Part shown: positions 12,095 to 21,700 of the stretch, one piece after another | Numbering within the stretch: the stretch's first letter is position 1 | Layout of the letters: each line of letters opens with the position of its first letter | NCBI GenBank assembly: GCA_959347315.1 | Contig: OY365808.1 | Span: forward strand, 6,723,672-6,787,671 | From: Bimastos eiseni | Taxonomy: Eukaryota; Annelida; Clitellata; Crassiclitellata; Lumbricidae | Length of the DNA: 64,000 nucleotides | Direction: 5' to 3' | The notes under the pieces: generated by a model | What the model was told of the DNA's origin: nothing | Databases searched by the model: none | The model's input: the letters and a program-made list of their open reading frames with translations, nothing else | Translations under genes and position numbers: made by a program

Positions 12095-12318
12095 CTTCTT
12101 CCAACATTTTTTGCTCAGAAGTGTACACGACTCGACGGAGCAATTACAGTTGTACTGCAGAGCAATTGTGCGCGAAGCACTTTCTCAAGTGCGGAAGTCC
12201 CTACACAGTAACTGACTCCCCGGAGGAGGCTCGAACCCGCGCACTCAGCACACACTGAACGTTACGGGCTGACCGCTCTAACCGATCGGCCACTGTGCCA
12301 CACAATGCTGTGTTATGT
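12095..12318 (-). mobile_element. tRNA-derived SINE (head region)
   Basis: Read on the minus strand, GTGGCACAGTGGCCGATCGG leads into TTAGAGCGGTCAGCC (A-box-like) and GCGGGTTCGAGCC (B box), about 45 bp apart, as in a tRNA-derived RNA polymerase III promoter. A close copy lies on the plus strand at 56035-56170, with shared downstream text (GTAGGGAC, CGCGCACAATTGCTC). The segment is transcribed from higher to lower coordinates. Confidence 0.75.
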
Positions 12319-12339
12319 TATGCTGTATTAAGTGTCTAG

Positions 12340-12448
12340 AAACATACATACATACGTAGGCCTTCATTCATACATGCATGTATGCATACATACATGTATG
12401 TATGCGTGTATGCATGTATGTATGTATATATGTATGTATGTATGTATG

Positions 12449-12482
<34 letters not shown>

Positions 12483-12588
12483 TGTATGTATGTATGTATG
12501 TATGTATGTATGTATGTATGTATGTATGTATGTATGTATGTATGTATGTATGTATGTATGTATGTATGTATGTATGTATGTATGTAGG
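12340..12588 (+). repeat. (TGTA)n microsatellite
   Basis: Nearly uninterrupted TGTA/ATGT repeat, about 175 bp pure (12412-12587), preceded by an interrupted GCATGTAT region. It lies between a minus-strand SINE head and a plus-strand SINE core. Confidence 0.95.
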
Positions 12589-12607
12589 TGTCTACAGCCG
12601 TTTTCCT

Positions 12608-12725
12608 CTCGAAATTCCGCCACTGTTTGCACTCTGTCAGTGCCAGTCCCAAGTCTAGATAAGGGAGGAGGGCGACGCTAATGATCTATGTTATCACACA
12701 GCATCGTTTAACTGCAGCTACTAGT
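12608..12725 (+). mobile_element. SINE conserved core/3' domain (copy 1)
   Basis: Contains CAGTGCCAGTCCCAAG, then GGAGGAGGGCGACGCTAATG and ATCTATGTTATCACACAG. The same ~110-bp block recurs at about 42040, 56350 and 63690. At 56 kb it sits downstream of a tRNA-like head, so it is probably the body/3' domain of that SINE. Here it has no head of its own in the same orientation. Confidence 0.65.
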
Positions 12726-13585
12726 ACTACTTCCTCTCGACGGAGGAGAAGCAATGCTGGTCTTGAGGACTGCCTTGACCTTTGTCAGTCATCGGTGGGG
12801 CTTCGATGCACCGACCGACAAGCGACGTATGTCTGTCGCGCTGGCACCCGGTGCACCACTGGTCGAAGGACGCGTGTTATCTGCCAACGACTAGGGACTG
12901 ACGGACGCAGCTTAGTCCAGAGTCTCTGCGCATGTCTCCAGATCAGCGGCTACAATAGGCGGGTGGGAAGGTCCGTTGGTCGGGCTCTATCGTGTTTCAG
13001 AATTTGTATAGGGCCTGTCGCTCAACTAGCTATTCAGCTATTCCATGTGCGTGCGTGGAACTCCATTTGTGACTCCTCTAGATTTAGGTGCATTGCTAAT
13101 GACAGCGCTGTCATCAATGGAATTTTATACCATACGGATCGGCACAGGTAGCACTCTCCTGAGGCACATTCGAGCTATGCTAGATATTACGTGCATGGAA
13201 AATGACCGTTGACTTACAATGACAGGTGAATGGTTGGAGTGATGGACACGCCTACCGCTTTGACTGAGCTTGAATTCGACGAAGTTCAGTATGATCTTCT
13301 TTCCGTGGTCGACTCGTATCGTCCAGGTGCATTGGACGTCGGGTGGAAAGACGTTTGGATAGCCAGGGGACTTTATCTCCCCTCCGACACCTGTCAGAAA
13401 AGTATCGCCACATCCGATACTTGACGGAGGGAATGGCTGCCAATCTAAAACAATTGAATATTCAGTTAATATTACTTATTCAGATATCAGTCAAGTATAT
13501 GTCTAGGACTGTAGATGATCTATAATTCTCCATATTAAAGGCAGCCGTAAACGCGCATGTTTATCTAGGTGCATGAAATACGTAT
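12726..13585. other. Intronic sequence, nothing recognised
   Basis: A 156-codon plus-strand frame crosses the SINE core and this region. It has no domain and no coding-like composition. No RNA gene is seen. Confidence 0.3.
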
Positions 13586-13756
<171 letters not shown>

Positions 13757-13848
13757 CACTGAGATAGCGCTGCACCTTTCGATCAGAAGCCCACCCTTAG
13801 CAGAGCAGTGCAGGACTCTAGACTCTACTTAGTCCACTACAGGGCAGG

Positions 13849-14208
13849 TCAGATACCGGTCGACAAAGCTCCGTCAAGTATAACGGCGCACAGACAGCGC
13901 CAAACGTACGTCACAATCTTAGAAGAAATGCGTTCTTGGGCAGGTATCCAGTCAAGGTCATTATAAGCCGATACTGGTGCATATTTTGGCGCGTGACTAT
14001 TGACCAAATATTGACCAATAATCCTAGCCACATCGTGGAGGGCACGAGCATATGGAGGAGCAGCCAAGACGGCGCTGTAGTGTTCAATTCTGCTACTGAC
14101 AATGTCATGAATCAAGACCACAGAAGCCCCAATGGTAAGGAACGCATAACTGAGCGAAGTTGTTGGGGTAAAAATTAGAATGGCAGCTACGCGCAAGCTG
14201 ATTAGCAT
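13849..14208 (-). mobile_element. LINE reverse-transcriptase fragment (CR1/Rex1-like)
   Basis: The minus-strand frame shows SSRIEHYSAVLAAPP, then the position of the conserved LHWLP motif as LDWIPAQERISSKI. This is the region C-terminal to the RT catalytic core in CR1-like elements. It lacks the catalytic residues and ends at both sides without ORF context, so it is a dead fragment. Confidence 0.6.
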
Positions 14209-14329
14209 GCTACAAGAGGCTAAGCTCTTGGTAAGGTAACACGATCAGATCACGCACAACATATGGGAAAGTACCGCTGGGAAACGGTTTCTCTTAGAAG
14301 TAGCATCTCTTTAATGATGCAGCCCGACT

Positions 14330-14600
14330 AATTGGCGGCATTCCTAAATTTTTCCACATCTCATCTTTCATCCGTGACACTCTTCATTGACTTCCTGCAC
14401 CTCAGCGTATACAGTTTAAAGTTCTTAATCTGATGCGAAACTGTCTGTCTTGTTGTCTCTGCCCCGGCATATCTTTTGGGTACATGTACCAGAGTGTCAA
14501 CCGTACCCCTAACCGGCTTCTCTCCGCTCATCTGCCCGTGGATTATTGTTGGTCCTCCGCATATGCAATACTACGTCAAAAAAGTAGTAGGAAAGTGAGC
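14330..14600 (+). mobile_element. LINE reverse-transcriptase fragment, plus orientation
   Basis: A second, oppositely oriented piece with the HWLP-region pattern (LPAPQRIQFKVLNLM) and an upstream in-frame stop. Short and degraded. It abuts the left flank of the Polinton relic. Confidence 0.45.
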
Positions 14601-14799
14601 TATCTGGGACAATTGACCAATATTATGGCCAATTCACCCACCTAATAGGTTATAAAATCTATTATTAACCTATAATTAGGTTACAAAATCACCAAAAATC
14701 ACAACAACCCACATCATGGTTCTAATACCAACCAAATAGGTCCCCAGAAAAATTAGCCACAATTCATGCACAAGCCCCATGTCAAAAGTCACGCGAATT

Positions 14800-14985
14800 T
14801 CCAATAGTTTCGATGATAAGTCATCCCGTGGCCACCAAGTCTTCATTATCAACCCAGGAATTAAATGACTCAGGATGACCCAACCATTCCAATAGTTCCG
14901 ATGATGAGTCATCACGTGGCCACCAAGTCTTCATTTCAGCCCAGGAATTAAATGACTCAGGATGACCCAACCATTTCACCAGCAA
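14800..14985 (-). repeat. Tandem duplication of the chromodomain C-terminus (75-85-bp units)
   Basis: The block GATGAGTCATCACGTGGCCA with AATTAAATGACTCAGGATGA occurs twice: about 14815-14885 and 14899-14970. A more decayed third start is visible at about 14795. In the integrase frame this repeats the motif WLGHPESFNSW. Confidence 0.75.
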
Positions 14986-15823
14986 CTTGTTTCCCCGTTT
15001 CCTGATAACTATTTCTATTCTAAATATTTGTTGAGTAGTCTTCTGTAGCTCCTGTTCGTAAAATGAGCCCTGTATTTCCTCACCATTATAATAAGTGATC
15101 TTATAAGTTGGTGGATCCGTGTACTGAATCTTTGAAATTGTGAAGATCTTTTCCGTCCATCTCGGCGTAAAACCTTTTTCAAAGATGTTCTTCTTCTTCG
15201 TTATTCTAACTTTATCACCGATCGAAAACTTAGGTATAATAGGTTCCGAGATCTCATCACCGTATAAGTTCATCCAAACTATCTTTTCATTCATTTTCAA
15301 ACTAGCTTTAGAGGGTGTCATTTTAATGGAGGAATACCTTGTTTCATTATAACTACTAACCACTTCATTCAACACATCGATATATCGTCTAGTTGAATTA
15401 GCTGTAAAATACTTAAGCATTTTTTCACGCATTGTTCTATTCCAATGCTCAACAACTCACGACTTTGCTTTGTTCTCCGTAGAATACGACTAGACTAATT
15501 TCTTAACGTCTTTATTATAAAATTCTTTACCTTTCCACCAAAACCTTTCCTGGTCTTCAACCGCTCTCGAATATTTTCACGAAGCCACTAGCCGTAGATT
15601 TTCCACTCTTATCATTTAATGGTACGATCCAACCGTACTTGGAAAACACATCTATTACGGTTAGTAAGTATTTCACGCCATCGTTATCTTTAGCGAAACT
15701 CTGCATATCGACTAAATCAGCAGCCCATATTTCATCTATTCTACCAACGTACACCTTCCTCTTCCTAAAACGTCTTACTACGAGTTTATGCAACTCCTCA
15801 GCTAGTTCATCAGTCCATTGCAA
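14800..15823 (-). pseudogene. Polinton retroviral-type integrase with C-terminal chromodomain, broken
   Basis: An rve-family DDE integrase for insertion of the element. The N-terminal part (15823-15557) has the first catalytic region (DEIWAADLVDMQSF and YLLTVIDVFSKYGWIVPL). The C-terminal part (15432-14821) carries the end of the core, an SH3-like GDKVRI segment, FYEQELQ and the chromodomain pattern LLVKWLGHPESFNSW. Between them lie a frameshift (about 15540-15560) and in-frame stops TAG (15490-15492) and TGA (15457-15459). The 3' end of the chromodomain coding region is tandemly duplicated (separate entry). The likely start lies just after the PLA2-like gene, in the same orientation. Identity is confident; the gene is inactive. 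Confidence 0.85.
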
Positions 15824-15825
15824 TT

Positions 15826-16341
15826 TTAGGCTCTTTTTAAACCTAACCCGAGACTAGCTTTGGCAGATAATATAGGTTTGACAAGACTTTTTTCTATTCG
15901 CTCTCGTAAGCTAGGATTAGGAGTATTATTCAATTCATTAACCATCGTTCTATCGGCGACATTCCTGGAAGCTGTATCGGAGTGCTGACCGTAAGCTAAA
16001 TCGTGATGATATGTAGCGTTGTCGACTCTATTGACGGGCTTCGACCAATCCTTAGGAGTTCCATCGAAATTCAGCCTCAAATCAAGTCTAGAACCAGGAC
16101 CAGTAAACGAATGTCCCGGCAAGTGCATCTCACCTGGATATTCAGCCCACGGCAGCTTAATACCGCTGGTAACCGAATTTAAAGATCCATCTAAATCACC
16201 ACCTTCCGAAGACTTCACGAATTGTGTCTTTTTCTTTCCACATATATCACATGTGCCTCTAAGCATTGACCTTCCATTCTTCGTTGTAACATTTTGAATA
16301 TTTTTAGTTTCAGTACGAGTTTTACACTTTACGCAATGCAT
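15826..16341 (-). CDS. Polinton zinc-ribbon + phospholipase A2-like protein
   Basis: A 171-codon frame with no interruption. ATG at 16341-16339 is the first methionine; the frame stays open slightly upstream but has no earlier ATG. A zinc-ribbon-like N-terminus has C3, C6, C31 and C34 (two CxxC pairs). The C-terminal half resembles the parvovirus VP1-type PLA2 domain found in Polintons: PGHSFTGPG (about 75-83) as Ca-loop-like segment, YHHDLAYG (about 111-118) with the His-Asp pair, and D130 as a possible second Asp. In related virus-like elements this domain is linked to membrane breaching during entry; here that is family inference. It lies between integrase and the divergent ATPase, only 30 bp from the latter's start. 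It is the only Polinton gene here of apparently full length without a stop. Confidence 0.75.
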   Translation of the reverse strand: MHCVKCKTRTETKNIQNVTTKNGRSMLRGTCDICGKKKTQFVKSSEGGDLDGSLNSVTSGIKLPWAEYPGEMHLPGHSFTGPGSRLDLRLNFDGTPKDWSKPVNRVDNATYHHDLAYGQHSDTASRNVADRTMVNELNNTPNPSLRERIEKSLVKPILSAKASLGLGLKRA

Positions 16342-16371
16342 TCTTCTTAAATACAATTAGATATATTTAAA
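16342..16371. promoter_or_regulatory. 30-bp divergent intergenic region in the Polinton
   Basis: Separates the start codons of the PLA2-like gene (minus) and the ATPase fragment (plus). It is nearly pure A/T, with TAAATA and ATATATTTAAA elements facing both ways, and presumably contains both promoters. Confidence 0.5.
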
Positions 16372-16551
16372 ATGAAAGTCAAAGATTTATCGTGGAACGA
16401 CATATTATCTAAGAGATTCGATAACCCTCTTTTACCTAGAAGTATAAGAGGGTTAGTCGTAGGAAAGTCTGGATGGGGTAAGACGACTCAATTGTTGAAC
16501 CTACTTCTAAGACGGGGAAGGAGTAATCCTTGGACCAGATTTACCGTTTAA
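16372..16551 (+). pseudogene. Polinton packaging ATPase (FtsK/HerA, A32-like), truncated
   Basis: A 59-codon frame beginning at ATG 16372 has the Walker A P-loop GKSGWGKT (residues 31-38), as in genome-packaging ATPases of Polintons and nucleocytoplasmic viruses. A normal member is ~230-250 residues with a Walker B motif. Here the frame stops at TAA 16549-16551 and no Walker B region follows before the next gene. This implies an internal deletion after the P-loop. Not functional. Confidence 0.8.
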
Positions 16552-16627
16552 CAACATTCCACTTCTCGGATTGTTACTATATTTTTTTTCTTATCTCAGC
16601 TTAAATAAAAAGTCATTCCAATATAAA

Positions 16628-17047
16628 ATGTATCATTATCCGATTCACAAAATGGGGTGGACAAAACCTAAAACTGAAAAATCTACGAGAACACAACCAA
16701 GATCCGTCACGTGGAAGGCGTGAAAAGGTATGTGGGATGTCAAGTATAGACCGCAAAGACAAATGGGTGGTTTAAAATGGGAGTTTTTTGCTCAATCTAC
16801 AATAACTATTCATTCTCATGAGGCGGTTGTTTTACCGTTAGGCTTAGGTGTCCGAATGACGAAAGGAACGTGTAACGTTTCACTCCATACGGAATTGATA
16901 GAAGCGGGTTGCCGTCTGCTAAGCGATACCGTTACAGGAGTCATGAAAGAAATTTTACTCGATATTAAGAATTTTAGAGATCTTGGAACTGTCACCATAC
17001 GCGAATGTGATTCGTTATGTTATGTCGATTACCGCGTCAAGGAATAA
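16628..17047 (+). pseudogene. Polinton protein of unknown function, one in-frame stop
   Basis: A frame from ATG 16628 runs to TAA at 17045-17047 (139 codons). It is broken once by TGA at 16721-16723, after which it continues in the same frame. The distal 105 codons are β-rich (VVLPLGLGVRM, GTVTIREC). The spacing of strands recalls a dUTPase-like or jelly-roll-like β fold, but catalytic dUTPase motifs are not evident. The start is immediately preceded by AATATAAA. Similar proteins are known in cnidarian and other Polintons without assigned function. The single nonsense codon is the only visible lesion. Confidence 0.6.
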
Positions 17048-17088
17048 AACTTGATTTCCATTTTAAGAATATTCTTCGATATTATAAA

Positions 17089-17635
17089 ATGAAATTGAAT
17101 AAAACAGACACCTATCGCCTTCAGGAAATATCTGAAATTCAACAGGAAATCTTACGAGAACGTGAAAAGAGAGAAATAATTTGTAAAAAAACATCAAAAG
17201 AGTGTTAAAGTAGTCGAAGCGTTGGGAGGTTTGTTAACCCTTACATCTTCAGGACTCGCCGCATTAGGCGTAACTTTTCTAAGTGCCATCGTAGCCGCAC
17301 CAGCCGCGACAATTGTGTATCGTTATCTGCAGGAGCCGGAGCATTGTGTTTGATATCTGCCCAAGTCCGCCGACTTCTATCGTTGCGGCAAGAAAAAACA
17401 TGCAAAGATCAGAACTATAGCCGACTGGAAACTCAATTCGATCAGCGACCTTGTTTCATAAACCTTAGATGATAATAATATCTCAGACTCGGAATATTCT
17501 GTTATTCTAAGTGAATTCGAGAAATTTAATCAGATGAAGGAAGAGGTTAGAAGTAAAAGCAATGCCAACATAGATGAAGCGACGAAACAATCGTTCCTTA
17601 GGCAAAACGAATTGAATACAAAGCGAACGTAAATT
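17089..17635 (+). pseudogene. Polinton small membrane/coiled-coil protein, frameshifted
   Basis: Starts at ATG 17089 after GATATTATAA. The first 39 residues are a charged, probably helical segment (ISEIQQEILREREKREI). The frame then breaks in a run of A residues near 17185-17195. The continuing frame encodes a hydrophobic, Ala/Leu/Gly-rich membrane segment (about 17225-17330). Later pieces, in yet another frame with a TAA, resemble a C-terminal helical region ending in TAA at 17630-17632. The charged helix plus hydrophobic segment fits a minor virion or membrane protein of Polintons; no exact function is assigned. Confidence 0.6.
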
Positions 17636-17695
17636 TACGTTTTACGTTTTATGTTTTACGTTTTTACGTTTAAATATTATGTTCCCAAGTTAAAA
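17633..17695 (+). promoter_or_regulatory. TTTACGT repeat plus ATAT/AAAA leader before a Polinton gene
   Basis: Five near-identical 7-8-bp units (TTTACGT, with one TTTATGT) run from 17634 to 17669. They are followed by TAAATATTATG and TTAAAA directly before the ATG at 17696. May be a promoter element or a small repeat expansion. Confidence 0.4.
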
Positions 17696-18363
17696 ATGTC
17701 GTTTGTAAAAATTCAGAACCCAGTCAAACGTGATTTTATCGTTGAGAACTTTCTCAAGACGAAGCAAAATATTAGACAAGACTCGTTATCCGAGAAAATA
17801 GGGGACTTCAGCGAGAATTGATAAAGGCTTTCAAACCGATAATCGACTCGCAGTCTGGAATAACCAAAGAATTAGGTACTATGAAAGAGAACTCTATGGC
17901 GACAACTGCCGCTCTTCGAGCATTGCCAGCATCGATATCGACATCGTTGAAAGCGATTCAATGCCCACAATATCCCTCAATAGAAGTGTTTGAGGACAAT
18001 CCCGTTTCAGATATTAGACTTTTGGAATTAGGTGATATAGCAATAAAATATTTGAAAGAATACGCTCCAAACAAGAAGTCGACGGATACGACCTTCTGAA
18101 TATACTAGGCCATAGACGTTGGTAAGTCCGTTGCTATCAAACCTGGAAAGCGATTGGTGGATAAAGCAGCGGCAAAGATGTTTAACCCGCCGCAATCAGC
18201 CGTACTCAGCCAACAGAGCAAGGACGAGTTAAAGGGTTTACTATACCCCAACGGAAATACGACACTTAGTCGAGTTAGCGAGAAAACGTTAAACAGTTTT
18301 ATATCTCCCCATGGAAATACGAATATAAATAATTTACTATCCGGTAACGGTGGCGCCGTGTAG
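17696..18363 (+). pseudogene. Polinton structural-type protein of unknown function, broken
   Basis: ATG 17696 opens a 41-codon frame (MSFVKIQNPVKRDFIVENFL) that stops at 17819-17821. The protein resumes in a different frame (17818-18099), then again in a third segment (about 18127-18363) after an apparent deletion. The piece IAIKYLKEYA fits the conserved central part of a widespread Polinton protein. The final segment with LYPNGNTTLSR and FISPHGNTNINN contains a short internal repeat (GNT). Its position directly before the capsid gene suggests a structural role, which is inferred. Confidence 0.55.
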
Positions 18364-18430
18364 ATCCAAGATCTGGTGCGTGGATCTGGAATGAAGTTGG
18401 CTTGAAAATATTTAATTGCTATATTAAAAA

Positions 18431-18890
18431 ATGCAGTCAGATATTCTAAGATTTACTGAAAATACTATTATAGACGAGACAGTTGAGAGATACGAATGGC
18501 ACGAGTACGAACCAGTGGCGAGGATGAATCTTAACAGCGCTGGGAAAAAACGCATCAATATCGAACTTCAAGATCTGTTCAGCCATCCCTCCGAGTCATA
18601 CCTGCTATTTGAAGGTAGACTGACTAAAGCGGATGGAACAGCTTACGCCAATGCCGATGCTGTGGGTTTAACCAACAACGGACTCATGCACCTCTTTAGT
18701 CAAATTTCGTATTCCTATCGAATCAAGAGATCGAAAGCGCGTTTCATCCGGGACAATCCACAACTATGCTAGGGCTGCTTAAATATCCCAACGACTTCGC
18801 TCTCGCACAAAGACTTAACCAATTATGGACTAGACATACAAAGCCTACCGTTGTTGTATTTGCCACTTATTCAGTTATTGCCAGACGCAA
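18431..18890 (+). pseudogene. Polinton major capsid protein (double jelly-roll), N-terminal fragment
   Basis: ATG 18431 follows ATATTAAAAA. The 113-codon frame has the conserved N-terminal pattern of the Polinton double jelly-roll capsid protein: a YEWHEYEP segment, IELQDLFSHPSESYLLFEG and the TNNGLMHLF helix. The frame is lost at about 18740-18770. Recognisable sequence continues frameshifted (LLKYPNDF, then RLNQLW) to about 18830 and then fades. A full protein is several hundred residues, so most of the gene is missing. Family assignment rests on motif order and neighbours. Confidence 0.8.
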
Positions 18891-19039
18891 CAAAAACTTT
18901 ATTTTTATTTATTCGTTCTCTTCAACGTAAGCGAATACAATTCTTGACAAACATAATTTCGTTCACAGGATTAAGATAATCGGATGTAAGCTACAGGTGG
19001 ACTGATCGCAACAAACGGAAGTCATATATCTCTCTGTTG

Positions 19040-20095
19040 ACTGACATACATACATACATCAATACATACATACTAACTAACATACATAATAGCATACATA
19101 CATACAACATACTAACATAGCAACATACATAGCAAATACATAAAGCAAACATACATACATACATTTATACGTACGTACGTACGTACATACATACATACAT
19201 ACATACATACATACATACATACACATATACGTACATACATATATACATACTAACATACATACATGCAAACATACAAAACATACATACAATAGCAAATACA
19301 TAAAACAAACATACATACACACATGCATACATACATACTAGCATACATACATACATATATACACATATACATACATACTAACTAACATAAATGCATACAT
19401 ACATACATATATACATACTAACATACATACATACATGTGTACAGACAAAACAAACATACAATAGCAAATACATAAAGCAAACATACTTACTTACATACAT
19501 ACATGCATACATACATACATACTAGCATACATACTAGCATACATACATACTAGCATACATACATACATATATGCATACTAACTAACATACATACATGCAG
19601 ACAGACAAAACAAACATACAATAGCAAATACATAAAGCAAACATACTTACTTACATACATACATGCATACATACATACATACTAGCATACATACTAGCAT
19701 ACATACATACTAGCATACATACATACATATATGCATACTAACTAACATACATACATGCAGACAGACAAAACAAACATACAATAGCAAATACAAAAAGCAA
19801 ACATACGTACTTACATACATACATGCATACATACACACATACATGCATACATATATAAATACTAACATAGATACATACATACAAAACATACATACAATAG
19901 CAAATACATAAAGCAAACATACATACATACGTACATACATACATACATACGTATGTACATAAGTACATACATACATACATACATATGTACATAAGTACAT
20001 ACATACATACACGCATACATACATACATACATATACATATTCTTAGATATTTACGTACAATCGTACATACATACATACATAAACACAGACACATA
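19040..20095 (+). repeat. (CATA)n array with ~160-bp higher-order units
   Basis: Mostly CATA/TACA tetranucleotides, punctuated by an anchor (AGCAAATACATAAAGCAAAC or close variants) at about 19131, 19291, 19463, 19623, 19783 and 19899. Spacing is 160, 172, 160, 160 and 116 bp. The units at 19451-19610 and 19611-19770 are nearly identical, including CATACTAGCATA triplets and a GCAGACAGAC segment. Translations are cysteine/tyrosine-rich nonsense. Confidence 0.9.
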
Positions 20096-20099
20096 TCCG

Positions 20100-20745
20100 A
20101 TCATATATATACACATATATAAAGAAGACAAGTAAGTATGCAACTATGGATGTTCTACAAATTATTTTGGTATACTGAGCGATTGTTATCAAATTTTACA
20201 TGAAAATTTTTTGGCAGCTAAGAAAAAACACATGGGGGTTGTCGATCCCAAAATGTTACCGCTTCCCCATGCTCGCCTATGCGTTTACAATATGTTCAGA
20301 TGATGATGTCAAAAGTGGTCAGTCATTTGCATATATTGTAAATTCCTCCTTTTCGGCGATCATGGGGTAGCAATGTTCATTCAACCCATTTAAGATTTGT
20401 AAGGCCTACTGGTTAAAGTTTAACTTTATTAAGCCGAAAACTTGCCTTCTACTTGAGCTAGTATATTGTACATACATATATATATATATATATGCATGCA
20501 AACGATCGATGGGTGAGACGTGGCATTGTCTAGCGTGTCCAATTACTTCATTGAGAATTACGGCCATCGATTGATTGATCGATTGGTGGCTAAACATTAA
20601 CTTATTTAAGCGCCGGACGTAATTGGTCTTTCAACCTACGAATGAATGAATCGCCTGTTGTGAGAGTCAATTAGGAACTTAGACCTAGTCATTGCCAGTG
20701 TATAAGATGTATGCACGAGATCAATGAATCGGCAGACAATACAGT
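20100..20745. other. Intronic sequence, nothing recognised
   Basis: Apart from a short (TA)n at about 20475-20493 and GATTGATTGATCG near 20570, no repeat family or exon is recognised. Confidence 0.3.
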
Positions 20746-20750
20746 CGTAG

Positions 20751-20864
<114 letters not shown>

Positions 20865-20929
20865 CATGTGCGTACGTTCATGCATACACATATACATACA
20901 CTACGGTACAAAATCATCCTTTAGTCTCA

Positions 20930-21060
20930 GTTTTTTTGAATCATCGGTTGCTTATCATCACAAGTTCTCCAACTGAGCCACACATGTTTCTAACGCTGCG
21001 CCACGTCTTTGGAACGAACTACTTAGGCCCTACCTCCTGAATTCCGAAAATACGCGTAAC
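20930..21060 (+). mobile_element. LINE reverse-transcriptase tail fragment
   Basis: The plus strand encodes TSSPTEPHMF with RHVFGTNYLGP in a frame that parallels the SSPTEP…APRLWNDLP region of the 4.6 kb LINE. The DNA also matches (TTTCTAACGCTGCGCCACGT here, TTTCCAACGTCGCACCACGT at 4660). A short, 5'-truncated copy. Confidence 0.5.
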
Positions 21061-21302
21061 ATGTACACTATAAGCACAAATACATTCCTACATCTTCAAG
21101 GACGTTATATTTTATCCAAAGAAGGAATAACTGAAAGTACATACATACATCACGATACGTGACAATAGTTATGCTGCCTACCTATACACATACATGCAAA
21201 CATACATATATTATGCATGTTCATGCATACATGCACATGTTAATTGCTGTGCTGTCACTGCTGTGCCATTGCGTGATGAAAAGTATGGTTGTAACAGGTG
21301 CT

Positions 21303-21488
21303 CTTGTTCGCACATGTTCCCGAATTATTCGTCTAGGCAGTCTGTCACTCAAATGCGTATGTATGTACATTATATGCATGCTTGCACATGTATGTGTGTA
21401 TGAATGTATGTATACATGTCTGTTTTATGCATGCATGTATGTTCGCACAGATCCCCGAATTATTCGTCTAGGCTGTCACTCAAATGGC
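21303..21488 (+). repeat. Direct ~50-bp duplication
   Basis: CCGAATTATTCGTCTAGGC followed by TGTCACTCAAATG occurs at about 21320-21356 and again at about 21455-21487, with GTTCGCACA just upstream in both. An unclassified local duplication separated by ATGT-rich sequence, between intronic sequence and the CUB exon. Confidence 0.7.
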
Positions 21489-21700
21489 TAGTCGACAGGA
21501 ATGAATTTGCAACTTATGCAAAACTGGTTTAATATTCGCTAAGAAAGTCGTAATGGCCAATTAAATCATAGCTGGCCAGAGATTTGATTGGCATTTGATT
21601 AGATTAAGATTAGAAGTGAATTATTTTGGCATAGATTGGGATTATATCAGGATTAGCAGCTGGGATTAAGATAAGTTTAGAGTTGAGGAGATGGACTGAC

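Larger units (their letters stand above)
14640..18900. mobile_element. Polinton/Maverick relic, internally deleted (~4.2 kb)
   Basis: A cluster of virus-like genes typical of Polintons: integrase with chromodomain and PLA2-like protein on minus; packaging ATPase, several structural-type proteins and the major capsid protein on plus. Full elements are usually 15-20 kb and encode a protein-primed DNA polymerase B and an adenovirus-type protease; neither is seen here. No terminal inverted repeat or 6-bp target duplication could be delimited. GGTTATAAAAT and GGTTACAAAAT at the left edge (14647, 14689) may be terminal remnants. Most genes carry stops or frameshifts, so this copy is dead. Confidence 0.85.

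Noticed and set aside
12236..12310. Genuine tRNA gene
   Set aside because: Box A and B are present but the acceptor stem and anticodon arm do not pair and a second copy shares non-tRNA downstream sequence, so it is a SINE.
12681..13151. 156-codon plus-strand frame
   Set aside because: Begins inside SINE core sequence and has no domain.
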